Source of the DNA: an uncultured Porphyromonadaceae bacterium
Lineage (GTDB): Bacteria > Bacteroidota > Bacteroidia > Bacteroidales > Muribaculaceae
NCBI GenBank assembly: GCA_947177405.1
Contig: CAMWUJ010000034.1
Location: 1-32,112 of the forward strand
DNA length: 32,112 nt
Reading direction: 5' to 3'
Positions 16,401 to 23,235 of the stretch are shown here, piece by piece. Numbering within the stretch: position 1 is the stretch's first letter; each line of letters opens with the position of its first letter. Both the position numbers and the translations under genes were made by a program. The notes below the pieces were generated by a model that worked only from the letters and a program-made list of their open reading frames with translations, was not told the origin of the DNA and did not search any database.

Positions 16401-17997
16401 TCATCAGTCGCCACATAGGCAGCTTCGGTGAAACTGTGGTGCTTCGAAGCATTTTCAGATAAAGAGATTCCGAAGTATTGGTTACATCTGAAGAAAACTC
16501 TCCAACTTGATATACTCTTCCTCCGTAGGTGTATTCGTATGCCACAGCAAGCACCTCATCCGTGTTAAGAGCAGATTTCAGTGAAATATATCCCAGATCT
16601 GAATTGAGAGTGTATTCGCTGGTTTTCAAAAGCCGGGCGCTCTCCACCTTCTCATAATCCTTTCCTCCCTCAATGCCGTATGCACGCAAGGGCTCAAGAG
16701 CCTGAGTAACCATATTGATATTACGGGCATCAGGATAATCGGTTTTCACCTCCTCAAGAAGATTGTTAGATTGATTGGAGGGTACTCCCTGAGAAGGATT
16801 CGGAATCCAGTGATCATTGGCAAGATTTGTATCCTCACCAAGATCCATAAATCCCACAAAGTTACGGCTTTCATTGAAATTACTGTTTTTGTTGGTAACC
16901 CACACCTCTATGCGGGTGATCTTGATTCCTGAAGATACATGGGGGAGCTTGGAAGCGAAGCGGTCGTAGTTTTCATAAAAGTACTGAGCCAGAAAGAAGT
17001 GTCGGTTGGCATCATAATTATCTGCTTTCACTGAAAACTTCTGAGTCTGGACTCCTCCTGATGTGCTCACTGTCTTGGATTCGGAATTCTGTTGCGACAA
17101 AAGTCCGGTAAGAGTAAGTTTACCAAACTGAAGCTTAGTTTTGAAACCAAAAAGAGCCGTACCTCCTCGGATAAGGCTTGATCCGGTGGTCATGCTCACA
17201 TTACCGGCCTCTATGCTCTTTATGATTTCATCCTCCTTTCCTTCATAGTTGAGTTTAAGGTTTTTGGAATCAAAATCGAATGTCGCATCAGTATTATACG
17301 ACATATTGAATTTCAACTTGTCGCCAACTGAGGCATTGATAGTAGCCTGTATCTTCTGGTCAAAATCGAAATAAGTCTTCCTGCGATTACGAAGCGACAA
17401 CGAGGGATTATCGGTCTTATTACTTTTCACACCCATTGAAAGCTGGATAGAACCTTGCGTAGTGAGACGCACACCTCCGGGTCCGAATACTTTTTCCAAC
17501 GGACCCAAAGCAAAGTTCATGTCAAGAATATTGAAGGGTTGTTTCTCCTTCTGCTCAAAGCTCTCCGCATTCTTTCCCCGGAAATATGAATACATATCCT
17601 GGCGCATCATTGCCTGATTATATTCCTCTGGAGTCATCATAGCCGGAGTGACTATATCCTTATCTCCAAGACGGGTATGAATAATATACATTCCTGTCTC
17701 AGGATCATATATCGCTTCTGTCTTGATGTTGGAAGGAGTGCGGAGGTCGGCTGCATATTCACCCTCCCCCGCCACTTCCTCCGGAGTGAACGGAATAGTG
17801 GGACGCACTTCGAATCTCATTTCCGTGGAATCTTTCTTATTCACCGAAGAGGTTGTATTCAATCCCGAAACAGATGGATTAAAAGGAGGAGGAGGGGCAA
17901 GTTCGCTTTTGTGATATTGCGAATAGCCTATAAGCGATAAAAGCAGTGTCGAAACCAACACTGCCACTACAAAGTATCTCTTGTGGAAAACCCTCAT
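10480..17997 (-). CDS. sprA: SprA/Sov, giant outer-membrane protein of the type IX secretion system
   Basis: SprA (Sov in Porphyromonas) forms the very large single-chain outer-membrane barrel through which type IX cargo leaves. Seen: an N-terminal signal segment (about 8-27), a Pro-rich start of the mature chain (APPPPFNPS), and very long beta-rich sequence throughout. The SprA hallmark SSYIDDFEATQTGIDL lies near residue 838, and the chain ends in alternating hydrophobic strands (YGISVNVSLAR). At 2505 residues it has normal family length and is uninterrupted. A Lys-rich low-complexity segment (about 1915-1970) precedes a beta region. It starts at the base after the ruvA stop codon, an adjacency known in other Bacteroidota. 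Other T9SS components are not in this window. Confidence 0.96.
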   Translation of the reverse strand: MRVFHKRYFVVAVLVSTLLLSLIGYSQYHKSELAPPPPFNPSVSGLNTTSSVNKKDSTEMRFEVRPTIPFTPEEVAGEGEYAADLRTPSNIKTEAIYDPETGMYIIHTRLGDKDIVTPAMMTPEEYNQAMMRQDMYSYFRGKNAESFEQKEKQPFNILDMNFALGPLEKVFGPGGVRLTTQGSIQLSMGVKSNKTDNPSLSLRNRRKTYFDFDQKIQATINASVGDKLKFNMSYNTDATFDFDSKNLKLNYEGKEDEIIKSIEAGNVSMTTGSSLIRGGTALFGFKTKLQFGKLTLTGLLSQQNSESKTVSTSGGVQTQKFSVKADNYDANRHFFLAQYFYENYDRFASKLPHVSSGIKITRIEVWVTNKNSNFNESRNFVGFMDLGEDTNLANDHWIPNPSQGVPSNQSNNLLEEVKTDYPDARNINMVTQALEPLRAYGIEGGKDYEKVESARLLKTSEYTLNSDLGYISLKSALNTDEVLAVAYEYTYGGRVYQVGEFSSDVTNTSESLYLKMLRSTTVSPKLPMWRLMMKNVYALGAYQLQSKNFKLNIKFLSDTTGTEINYLPIGEISNIPLLQVMNLDRIDSNQESNSDGFFDYIEGYTVQSNSGKIIFPVAEPFGSHLERKIGNPEIAKEYVYKELYDSTLVVARQFADKNKYSLVGEYQASGGATIRLNAMNVPRGSVVVMAGGVVLTENSDYTVDYSMGIVTITNQSIIDSGTNVSVTLENQSLYSMQRKTLLGLDAQYRFNKDLTIGGTLLNFSEKALTEKVNIGDEVINNTMWGLNLSYNKEFMWLTNLVNKIPTVNATAPSTFSVNAEFAQLVPAKQRSGSSKGSSYIDDFEATQTGIDLRSPYSWFLASTPYDSGADALFPEAGLMNDVAYGKNRALLAWYYIDRMWTQRNSSMVPGYMKSDPWFLSNPYVREVKISELYPYRDLASGEANYIQTLNLSFYPKERGPYNLDAEGMNSDGSLLAPEKRWGGIMRKMDNTNFETSNVEYLQFWMLDPFLDPNNPNTEGGDLYFNFGELSEDILKDGMKSYENGLPVDGNNEWISETKWGKVSRQNSLTYAFENSENARLMQDVGLDGLPNEDEYGFSSYKDYLDRLREKLPASTISEMQDDPFSPMNDPAGDNYHFFRSPYYDETHADILMRYKRYNGVEGNSLSPDQSPNPYYQSSRAVPDVEDINQDNTLNEYERYFQYKVSIRPEDLEVGKNYVTDVQEREVNTPAGKQRAVWYQFKIPLSAPDKVVGGINDFSTVRFARIFMTGFKETTHLRFATLELVRGEWRDYKFNLNSRNDSPAEGELDMSVVNIEENSGRTPVNYVLPPGVTRIQDPGQSQATQLNEQSLSMKVTGLQPGDARGIYKNTQLDLRIYKRMQMWVHAEALIDNMTNTKNGDLSMFIRLGSDVKNNYYEYEIPLQLTAPGSYSNISVADREKVWPISNFMDVPFEIFTSLKTQRNRDKSANVDGVGYGVLYSDHDPNNNQNTVSVLGNPSLSDIRVMLIGIRNRSNSVKDGDVWVNELKVTDFNESGGWAANVNANLAMSDLAMVNFSAHKETAGFGSVDQGLSSRRLDDYEQYNVAVQGDVGKFFPEKAKLSAPIYYSRSQELTTPKYNPLDQDILLKDALDAATTKTEKDSIKNYAVTKKVVESFSISNLKFNVQSKTPMPWDPANFQVSFSFNKQRNIDPTTEYQNTNDYRGNFTYSYSPYIKPLKPFSFIKGKGKTAKFFKDWEINWLFNNLTFYTGVQRYYYEEQTRSEVDVDFRLPVQVSKNFTWDRQLSLTWNLIKSLTLSFSSNTTARIEETVGAVNKKLFPNEYEEWKETVLTSVRHMGTPWNYNQTFTGSYKAPFNRIPFLDYLTGSLTYNSVYKWDKGATVEDLYLGNTIQNQSSWNADARLNFETLYNKSKYLQKINKRFSTSSSARSSNVTKANIKDKKKDKDLKEKAESKNSKAKKFERAFTLNNDSSTFVKHNLKTKKVRFTAEVGGKIKKLNYKVVDENTIEITDRGTEDIKVTVREIIKEDKASVGTDIAEYSLRFLMMTRSLSFRYKSSHSLNLPLFAPNIGNVFGQSQSYGPMSPGLDFAFGFYGDDYVEKAKDRGWLITDSEQVSPALWNRSKEFNFELTLEPIKGLKILLTSNLTDSRTEQMQFMYNGNPTSYAGSYVRTHWAFATSLRNAKAENGYASDAFSKFLAYLPVVADRVDGQYRGLHYPNSGFIEGTPYAGGVYNPEVGQVSPTSSDVMIPAFLAAYSGVSPDKISLSHFDGLSAMRPNWRITYDGLVKLGNLSKWFKAFTLSHAYQCTYSIGSYSSYMNWVSVDGNLGFIQDVQTNNPIPSTPFNINTVAITEKFAPLIGAKVTLHNDLTFNAEYRDSRTLNLNSSAGQIVETTSKQFQVGAGYKIANFNKILKIGGKQGGVSNDLSLNLDLSFANNQSLIRKIETAYTQATQGTQTFSINFMASYVLSKRITLNAFFDHQTNTPLVSNSSYPTSNSNYGISVNVSLAR

Positions 17998-18576
17998 CTA
18001 AAGCATCTTCAATGCCTGCTTTATCGCCTTTTCCGTGGTTAGTGTCGGATCGGCTGCAAAAACTTTCTTCAGCACTTTCTGACTCTGCTGGGCCGTAAAT
18101 CCAAGCATTATCAGGGCGGCGACGGAATCATCATACGATTCGCCTGCAGGCGTACATGCTATTAACGTCTTTTCATCCGCTTTTATTTTATCTTTAAGAT
18201 CTACAATTATCCTTTGTGCCGTCTTTCCTCCGATTCCTTTCACCGACTTCAACGCGGAATCCTGTCCGGAAGCTATAGCACTCTCAAGTTGCTCTGTGGT
18301 AAGCGAAGAAAGTATCAAGCGAGCTGTGTTAGGCCCTACTCCACTGACTCCTATCAAAAGACGGAACAGCTCTCTGCTTCTCTTGCTGATGAATCCAAAT
18401 AAAACATGCGCATCCTCTCTTATTGATTCATGCACATATAGCTTCACCTCCCCTACCGACTGAATATTGGGATAGTCGATTAATGTTATATTGATTTCAT
18501 AGCCTATTCCCATGCAGTCAAGCACGGCATAGGTTGGTGTTAGTTCAGCTACTTTTCCAATTATATAATCTATCAT
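17998..18576 (-). CDS. ruvA: Holliday junction branch migration protein RuvA
   Basis: RuvA tetramers bind four-way junctions and position RuvB motors during recombinational repair. Seen: an N-terminal OB-fold ([20 protein letters not shown], residues 1-62), two helix-hairpin-helix motifs ([16 protein letters not shown] near 74-89 and [19 protein letters not shown] near 109-127), a linker, and a C-terminal UBA-like RuvB-contact domain ([12 protein letters not shown] onward). The 192 residues are typical. The downstream sprA gene begins at the next base, so both probably share one transcript. I could not see a TAnnTTTG promoter in the 122-bp gap to the divergent gene at 18699. Confidence 0.97.
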   Translation of the reverse strand: MIDYIIGKVAELTPTYAVLDCMGIGYEINITLIDYPNIQSVGEVKLYVHESIREDAHVLFGFISKRSRELFRLLIGVSGVGPNTARLILSSLTTEQLESAIASGQDSALKSVKGIGGKTAQRIIVDLKDKIKADEKTLIACTPAGESYDDSVAALIMLGFTAQQSQKVLKKVFAADPTLTTEKAIKQALKML

Positions 18577-18698
18577 TTCTCTATAATGTTACTTGGTTCC
18601 TTTTAAAAAAACTCTTTTCATATAATTCTATTGCATATCTCACGTTTATTAATGAAGCTGTTTATATTTTTTGGCATAAACTCATAATATTCCTTATA

Positions 18699-19097
18699 AT
18701 GATGAAAAAAGTTTTATCTATTCTCTGCATAGTTATTTGCAGCCTCTTTTGTACTCTCTCCTCATCTGCTCAAAGCGTATCAAAATCAGAGATGCCCGAG
18801 CTTGTAAAAATACTTAAATCACAACTACCGCAGACTATTGATGATGCATTAGTATGGACCAACTGTTATCTGCGAAACTCCAATTCTGAAATGGTAGTGG
18901 AATTCACTATAGATCCATCCAAATTAGGAATTACATCTTCGGATATGATTCGAGGATTTAACGAGATGACACCAAGTGAAAAGAAAGAATATCTTGGTCC
19001 GGATTTTGCCAAAATAACAAATATTATTCCTGTTCCCATTTATGCGATCTTTATTTTCCCTGATGGTCAGAAATATAGCATGCGTTTGTCAGAATGA
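18699..19097 (+). CDS. Small secreted protein of unknown function
   Basis: I do not recognise a family. The product is about 133 residues with a clear signal peptide (KKVLSILCIVICSLFCTLSS, cleavage near SSA/Q). The mature part is roughly 108 residues, with a probable helix at the start (MPELVKILKSQL) and mixed alpha/beta character after it, and ends at MRLSE. The start is one of two adjacent ATGs (18699 or 18702). An in-frame extension runs upstream into ruvA on the other strand but would destroy the signal peptide, so it was not used. The stop lies 14 bases before recR, suggesting cotranscription. The function is probably periplasmic or extracellular and unrelated to recR. Confidence 0.8.
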   Translation: MMKKVLSILCIVICSLFCTLSSSAQSVSKSEMPELVKILKSQLPQTIDDALVWTNCYLRNSNSEMVVEFTIDPSKLGITSSDMIRGFNEMTPSEKKEYLGPDFAKITNIIPVPIYAIFIFPDGQKYSMRLSE

Positions 19098-19111
19098 TAA
19101 ATTTATAAGGA

Positions 19112-19732
19112 ATGGAATCTCTTAACTCCCCTTTATTGGATTCTGCGGTCGCGGAGCTTTCAAAACTTCCCGGTATCGGAAGAAAGACTGCTTTGCGACT
19201 CGCATTGCATCTTCTTCGTCAAGAGAAAGAGACTGCTTTCAATCTTGGAAATTCGATCATCAACATGAGGCAGAATATCAGATATTGCAAGCGCTGTCAT
19301 AATATCAGTGAATCTGAGATCTGTCCTTTTTGCAATGATTCCCGACGCGATCAGCACACTGTCTGTGTAGTAGAGAATGTGAAGGATGTTCTGACTATTG
19401 AATCGACTCACGAGCATAAAGGACTGTATCACGTGCTTGGAGGACTTATTTCCCCTCTCGATGGAGTGTCTCCCTCCGACATAGAGATTGATTCGCTTGT
19501 GAAGCGTGTGAAAGAAGAAGAAATTACAGAAATTATTCTTGCTTTAAGTCCGACAATGGAAGGCGATACCACAAATTTCTATATATATCGAAAACTCAGC
19601 GGTCTTCCTGTGAAGATAACCATGCTGGCACGCGGTGTTGCCATTGGAAACGAACTTGAATATACTGATGAATTAACTTTAGGTCGTTCGATTTTAAATC
19701 GAACGCTTTTTACCGATACATTTCATGAATAA
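19112..19732 (+). CDS. recR: Recombination mediator protein RecR
   Basis: RecR, with RecO and sometimes RecF, loads RecA onto SSB-coated single strands during gap repair. Seen: an N-terminal helix-hairpin-helix ([20 protein letters not shown], about 17-36), a four-cysteine zinc finger with C59, C62, C71 and C74, a Toprim domain beginning at [14 protein letters not shown], and the C-terminal conserved [20 protein letters not shown]. 206 residues, as expected (about 200). The start ATG follows AAGGA closely. It overlaps the next gene by 8 bases. A 21-nt palindrome followed by CTTTTT lies in the last codons (19685-19705). Confidence 0.97.
   Translation: MESLNSPLLDSAVAELSKLPGIGRKTALRLALHLLRQEKETAFNLGNSIINMRQNIRYCKRCHNISESEICPFCNDSRRDQHTVCVVENVKDVLTIESTHEHKGLYHVLGGLISPLDGVSPSDIEIDSLVKRVKEEEITEIILALSPTMEGDTTNFYIYRKLSGLPVKITMLARGVAIGNELEYTDELTLGRSILNRTLFTDTFHE
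19685..19705. other. 21-nt palindrome inside the 3' end of recR
   Basis: CGTTCGATTT (19685-19694) and AAATCGAACG (19696-19705) are exact reverse complements around a single T, followed by CTTTTTACC. As RNA this gives a stem of about nine pairs with a U-rich tail, terminator-like but within coding sequence and upstream of the overlapping acetyltransferase gene. Confidence 0.6.
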
Positions 19733-20246
19733 GTTTTTATGTGATGATACCTTGATTCTGCGACCGGTTGAACCTTCGGATGCAGACTTTATGTGGGAGG
19801 TGGAAAGCGACAGCACACAATGGGTTCAGAATTCTTTAGTAGCCCCTTTCTCTAAGGAAAATCTCCACCAATATGCCTGTTGCTATGAAGCAGACCCCTT
19901 TCAAGCAGAGCAACTCCGCCTGATCATCACAAGCATTGCCGGGGACTACGTAGGAATCGCTGATCTTTACGAATTATCTTCTCAACATCGCACATCCATG
20001 GTCGGCATCTACATTCTGCCCGAGTTACGAGGAAAAGGATTGGGCATGAAATCTCTCGAAATTTTGGAAAATTACGCTTCAAGAATTCTTAACTTGCGTC
20101 AACTTGGAGCAAAAATTGTGGATGGGAACGACATCAGCATGGAGCTTTTTCTAAAGTCGGGATATGAATGGAGCGGAACTCTGAAAGAATGGATATTATC
20201 CGGTAAATCAAGCTATTCACTTCATTTGCTTCAAAAATCTCTTTAA
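19725..20246 (+). CDS. GNAT family N-acetyltransferase
   Basis: Acetyl-CoA-dependent acetyltransferase resembling the RimJ/RimL (Acetyltransf_3) branch. Seen: an N-terminal strand [20 protein letters not shown], the acetyl-CoA binding loop with a Q/RxxGxG/A-type motif in [20 protein letters not shown] (about 105-124), and the late conserved block [20 protein letters not shown] (about 129-148) in which the Asn-x-x-S-x-x-L/F-x-x-x-G-F/Y pattern is typical. 173 residues, normal length. It starts 8 bases before the recR stop, so translation is likely coupled. The substrate is unknown; family members modify ribosomal proteins, other proteins or small molecules. Confidence 0.88.
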   Translation: MNKFLCDDTLILRPVEPSDADFMWEVESDSTQWVQNSLVAPFSKENLHQYACCYEADPFQAEQLRLIITSIAGDYVGIADLYELSSQHRTSMVGIYILPELRGKGLGMKSLEILENYASRILNLRQLGAKIVDGNDISMELFLKSGYEWSGTLKEWILSGKSSYSLHLLQKSL

Positions 20247-20271
20247 GACTTCGGCTCAACAACAATAATTG

Positions 20272-20931
20272 TCAGTTTTCCTCCGGATCCTGCGGAATAA
20301 TTAGCCAGCTACGAAATTCTTTTCCCAGTTTTTCCACTTCTCTTCGCCAATAATCATTACCATTGCCTAATAGTGCGTCCCTCATCCGTTCAGGATGAGC
20401 TAATGCCCATGAATGATTCATTATTTCAACATTCAATTGGTCTTTCGACCATCCGCTATATCCAAGAAAGAACCTTAATTTACCCTCAATGCTCTCCTCA
20501 TTGTTGATATAGTCCATCACCTGGTCGAGATTCGCTCCCACATAAAGTCCGGGAGCCACTTCTGATGCCCCTTCAAAGTGATCCCCTAATGTGTGGAGCA
20601 TAAAAAGACGGTCTGACTCCACCGGCCCACCTGAATAGATTCGCACTCTCTTTCCTGCTTGCCACTGAGGGAAAAGATCTTGTAAGGTTACCGGAGTAGG
20701 AACATTTAAAGTCAGGCCCACATGGCCATGATCCTTATCCTCTTCCAAAAGCAATATTACACTTCTTTTAAAATATGGCTGGTCGAGGAGTGGCTCTGCT
20801 ATCAATAAATCTCCTTTCTGAGGATTTAAGCCCTGTGGATCCTTATATATTAATGATTCTATATCTATATCGCGGAGCGAATTTCCCCGCAATGAGTTTT
20901 CATCTATATTCATTTTCAGTGTATTCTTCAT
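20272..20931 (-). CDS. YqgE/AlgH family protein
   Basis: Member of the UPF0301/YqgE/AlgH family, a conserved cytoplasmic alpha/beta fold with no settled biochemical role. Seen: the family opening GDLLIAEPLLDQPYFKRSVI, then HGHVGLTLNVPTP, the glycine-rich GGPVESDRLFMLH, and the late block LRFFLGYSGWSKDQLNVEI. Start uncertain: 20931 (MKNTLKMNIDEN) is used, 20913 (MNIDEN) is nearly as good, and the frame is open further upstream into AT-rich sequence that does not resemble the family. It runs convergently with the acetyltransferase gene (25-bp gap, no obvious terminator). Confidence 0.9.
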   Translation of the reverse strand: MKNTLKMNIDENSLRGNSLRDIDIESLIYKDPQGLNPQKGDLLIAEPLLDQPYFKRSVILLLEEDKDHGHVGLTLNVPTPVTLQDLFPQWQAGKRVRIYSGGPVESDRLFMLHTLGDHFEGASEVAPGLYVGANLDQVMDYINNEESIEGKLRFFLGYSGWSKDQLNVEIMNHSWALAHPERMRDALLGNGNDYWRREVEKLGKEFRSWLIIPQDPEEN

Positions 20932-21149
20932 TTTTATATTTAATTTCAGGAGCTTTGTGATTTTAAGGTCACTTGAATAATTCTCCTCTTTTATAATGTG
21001 TTCTCTTATTATTAACAAGCTGTTCCCCTATAGGGTTGTCTTCAATAATATTTATTTAGCTTCCTTGGTAAATCTTCTCTTCCATACGGTATCACACTAT
21101 AAATCGGGTTTTACAATTATTTTCATTTTTCATTAATCTTTTTATTATC

Positions 21150-21157
21150 TTTATTTG
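21150..21157 (+). promoter_or_regulatory. Possible -7 box before the small helical protein gene
   Basis: TTTATTTG differs from TAnnTTTG at one position, and TTTT lies 20 bases upstream where the -33 TTTG is expected. Weak match, placed 59 bases before the ATG. The intervening leader holds a hairpin at 21180-21199. Confidence 0.3.
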
Positions 21158-21179
21158 TTTAAAATGCAGTTATTAACCT

Positions 21180-21199
21180 CAGAAGGTTTTATCCTTCTG
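21180..21199 (+). other. Hairpin in the leader of the small helical protein gene
   Basis: CAGAAGG (21180-21186) pairs with CCTTCTG (21193-21199) around a 6-base loop, 16 bases before the ATG at 21216. It could shield or shape the ribosome-landing region or protect the 5' end of the transcript. Confidence 0.5.
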
Positions 21200-21215
21200 G
21201 CAAAACACACAAATT

Positions 21216-21407
21216 ATGAATCTTGATGAAATTAAAGGAAAAGCAACTGAACTTATGGGTCAGGCTGAACAACTCAAAGGAAAGGCTGAAGAATATCTGA
21301 ACAATCCTCAGATGCAAGAAAAAATCAATGATCTTAAAGAGAAGGCTGAGGACTTCATCGCCGACAAAACAGATGGTAAAGGCATTTTAGGTTTCGGGAA
21401 AAAATAA
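21216..21407 (+). CDS. Small charged helical protein, CsbD/YtxH-like composition
   Basis: 63 residues, beginning MNLDEIKGKATELMGQAEQ. The sequence is almost wholly Lys, Glu, Ala, Asp, Leu and Gln in a heptad-like pattern, with repeated KGKAEE / KEKAEDF units and a glycine-rich basic tail (GILGFGKK). This implies one or two amphipathic helices with no membrane segment or cysteine. Composition is like CsbD-type stress proteins and other small antitoxin-like or chaperone-like helices, but I cannot assign a family. Stand-alone gene with a leader hairpin and its own terminator at 21429-21468, suggesting an abundant, independently controlled transcript. Confidence 0.78.
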   Translation: MNLDEIKGKATELMGQAEQLKGKAEEYLNNPQMQEKINDLKEKAEDFIADKTDGKGILGFGKK

Positions 21408-21428
21408 AATCTGTAATTATAAAAATAT

Positions 21429-21468
21429 AAAGACTGCTTGTGCGATAAATATCGCGTTGGCAGCCTTT
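21429..21468 (+). terminator. Terminator after the small helical protein gene
   Basis: AAAGACTGC (21429-21437) pairs with GCAGCCTTT (21460-21468) apart from one mismatch. After a TTG/TTG internal bulge, TGCGATA pairs with TATCGCG. ATTATTAATT follows. The stem ends 61 bases after the stop codon. Confidence 0.75.
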
Positions 21469-21477
21469 ATTATTAAT

Positions 21478-21503
21478 TAAGGGTGAGGAGAACCTCACCC
21501 TTA
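21478..21503 (-). terminator. Terminator after tRNA-Arg
   Basis: Perfect 11-bp stem (TAAGGGTGAGG with CCTCACCCTTA) and an AGAA/TTCT tetraloop, beginning one base after the tRNA 3' end on the minus strand and followed there by TTAATTAATAATAAA. Confidence 0.82.
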
Positions 21504-21504
21504 G

Positions 21505-21578
21505 TGATTCGTGCAGGATTCAAACCTGCAACCTTCTGATCCGTAGTCAGATGCTCTATTCAATTGAGCTAACGAACC
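21505..21578 (-). tRNA. tRNA-Arg, anticodon ACG
   Basis: Reading the minus strand: acceptor GGTTCGT pairs with ACGAATC (one G-U), D-arm GCTC...GAGC, anticodon stem TCTGA/TCAGA around loop CTACGGA (anticodon ACG), variable region AGGTT, T-arm GCAGG/CCTGC with loop TTTGAAT, discriminator A. Length 74 without an encoded CCA. ACG, with the first base normally edited to inosine, reads CGU, CGC and CGA. It has its own consensus promoter and a following hairpin terminator. Confidence 0.96.
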
Positions 21579-21603
21579 ATGCTCTCATCCCTGATTGCGA
21601 TTG

Positions 21604-21635
21604 CAAAATTACTCCATTTTTTTTAAATAGGCAAA
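21604..21635 (-). promoter_or_regulatory. Promoter of tRNA-Arg
   Basis: Minus-strand TTTG (21632-21635), a 20-base spacer, then TAATTTTG (21604-21611): an exact match to the Bacteroidota -33/-7 pattern. The start of transcription would fall about 20 bases before the mature tRNA. Confidence 0.8.
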
Positions 21636-21651
21636 TTTTTCAGCGATTTTT

Positions 21652-22008
21652 TTAAAACAAATATTCAATTCCGCAATTCCCCTCAATCCCTGCAATGGGA
21701 GGAGCTATTTTCTGAACCCGTATCTTTCCCTCAATTATTTCAGGCCATTTATCTTGGAGACGTTCGCTTATTTCCAGAGCAACCGTCTCTAAAAGAAGCC
21801 ATTCCTCTTTCATTATCTCCTTAATGATGTTGTAAACCTCAGCATAGGAGATGCTGGTGCTTAAATCCTCCTTTTTAAATAAGGAGGATTCAATAGATAA
21901 TTCCACATTCAGTATGAATTCATTTCCTATAAGTCTCTCCTGAGGATACACGCCTATCTTTGAATAGAAGTGCAAGTCTGAAAGAAGGATACGGAAGATT
22001 TTCATCAT
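21652..22008 (-). CDS. folB: Dihydroneopterin aldolase FolB
   Basis: Converts 7,8-dihydroneopterin to 6-hydroxymethyl-dihydropterin and glycolaldehyde in folate synthesis. Seen: an opening DLHFYSKIGVYPQERLIGNE with the catalytic-pocket Glu (E24), the central SYAEVYNIIKEIM and ETVALEISERL helices, and the conserved Lys in IRVQKIAPPI (K100). 118 residues, normal for the family. Two adjacent ATGs can start it (22008, 22005). The first overlaps the rpiB stop codon as ATGA, so the two are coupled. No other folate genes are nearby. Confidence 0.95.
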   Translation of the reverse strand: MMKIFRILLSDLHFYSKIGVYPQERLIGNEFILNVELSIESSLFKKEDLSTSISYAEVYNIIKEIMKEEWLLLETVALEISERLQDKWPEIIEGKIRVQKIAPPIAGIEGNCGIEYLF

Positions 22009-22448
22009 GCTATGACACCAACAGGTATTTTATTAACACGACGTTCATGGCGACCACCCTCAAACTCCGCATTTAGATATGCGTTCACAATATCCTTTGC
22101 TTCTGCTTCGGATACAAAACGAGCAGGAAGCACACACACATTTGCATTATTATGCTGACGTGCAAGTGAGGCGATTTCAGGAAGCCAACAAAGTGCCGAA
22201 CGTATTCCCTGATGGTGATTCAGAGTCATGTTTATACCATTTCCTGACCCACACATACATATCCCAAAGGCACATTCTCCCTTTTCTATAGCCTCTGCAG
22301 CAGGATGGGCATAGTCAGGATAATCGCAGGATTCCGTGCTATTGGTGCCGAAATCTTTAACTTCATACCCTAATTCGTTGAGATAGACTTTTAATGTTTC
22401 CTTCAGTTCATATCCCGCATGATCACATGCCATCGCTATGATTTCCAT
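22005..22448 (-). CDS. rpiB: Ribose-5-phosphate isomerase B
   Basis: Interconverts ribose 5-phosphate and ribulose 5-phosphate in the pentose phosphate pathway. Seen: the N-terminal ACDHAGYELK with D9 and H10, the catalytic Cys in GICMCGSGNG (C66, the same number as in the E. coli enzyme), the SALCWLPEIASLARQHNNAN block with H99, and the anion-binding Arg residues of the C-terminal half (LPARF, GGRHERRV). 147 residues, normal. It sits 4 bases after engB and overlaps folB by 4 bases, as part of a tight operon. LacA/B-type galactose-6-phosphate isomerase is a related alternative, but the residues fit RpiB. Confidence 0.95.
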   Translation of the reverse strand: MEIIAMACDHAGYELKETLKVYLNELGYEVKDFGTNSTESCDYPDYAHPAAEAIEKGECAFGICMCGSGNGINMTLNHHQGIRSALCWLPEIASLARQHNNANVCVLPARFVSEAEAKDIVNAYLNAEFEGGRHERRVNKIPVGVIA

Positions 22449-22452
22449 AATT

Positions 22453-23193
22453 TTATTCTTCTATATTATTACTTTTTGTTTCTTCAATATTTTCACATGA
22501 CTCCTCCCCGGAATTTTCTCCGGATTCTTCACTCTCAGATTTCTCATCTTTTTCAGGACGAAGCTCCTCTTTAACTTCCGGGCACTCTCCCTCCTCAATC
22601 TCCCTGTTTACTGAAAAGATATAATCGATGAGCTCCTCTCTACCTCTGTTTTTCTCTGACGAGGTGATGAAAATCGGAGGAAGCTCCTCCCACTCCTTGA
22701 GCAAAACCTTCTTATAAGCATCCACCTTCGCGAGTCCGGCATTCGGGCCAAGCTTGTCTGCCTTTGTGAATACTATGGCGAACGGGACACTGTTCTCACC
22801 CAACCATCTTAAAAACTCCAGATCAATTTTCTGAGGTTCATGTCTTATATCAATAAGCACGAAAAGGAGTGTCATCTGCTTTCGGCCCAATATATATTCC
22901 TGTATGATTCTTCCGAATTCCGCCCTTTGGTCTTTTCCTCGCGCTGCATAGCCGTACCCCGGAAGATCCACCATATACCAAGCTCCATTATCCATTCTGA
23001 AATGATTTATCAGAAGTGTCTTTCCCGGTTTTTGCGATGTTTTTGCCAGACTCTTGCTTTTTCCAAGCATATTTATCAAGGATGATTTACCGACATTTGA
23101 TCGCCCGATGAAAGCATATTCCGGTACGTCTGTATTCGGGCATTTTCTAAAATCAGAATTACTGATTTCGTATTTGGCGTTTTTAATATCCAT
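22453..23193 (-). CDS. engB: Ribosome biogenesis GTPase EngB (YsxC/YihA) with acidic C-terminal tail
   Basis: Essential small GTPase needed for late 50S subunit assembly. Seen: G1 [11 protein letters not shown] (30-40), a G2-type Thr in [10 protein letters not shown]3 DLPGYGYA (76-83), G4 TKAD (143-146) and G5 TSSEKNRG (177-184), with the EngB-specific [13 protein letters not shown] start. The core ends near residue 200 as usual; about 45 extra residues follow, dominated by Glu, Ser, Lys and Asn. This tail has no predicted fold and the stop codon is intact. Next gene rpiB follows after 4 bases; the aspartokinase gene lies 42 bases upstream. Confidence 0.96.
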   Translation of the reverse strand: MDIKNAKYEISNSDFRKCPNTDVPEYAFIGRSNVGKSSLINMLGKSKSLAKTSQKPGKTLLINHFRMDNGAWYMVDLPGYGYAARGKDQRAEFGRIIQEYILGRKQMTLLFVLIDIRHEPQKIDLEFLRWLGENSVPFAIVFTKADKLGPNAGLAKVDAYKKVLLKEWEELPPIFITSSEKNRGREELIDYIFSVNREIEEGECPEVKEELRPEKDEKSESEESGENSGEESCENIEETKSNNIEE

Positions 23194-23235
23194 TTTCTTA
23201 TGTTTTAGGATTAATCCCCAACCCTTCTCTTTATC

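Noticed and set aside
18647-18668. ATTAATGAAGCTGTTTATATTTT resembling the terminal repeat of the 5960-6197 element
   Set aside because: Similarity is short and interrupted by several mismatches, and no second arm or core is present nearby, so I do not call it a repeat copy.
21026-21035. CCCTATAGGG palindrome upstream of the YqgE gene
   Set aside because: Only 10 bp, no neighbouring promoter boxes and no second copy; such palindromes are expected by chance.
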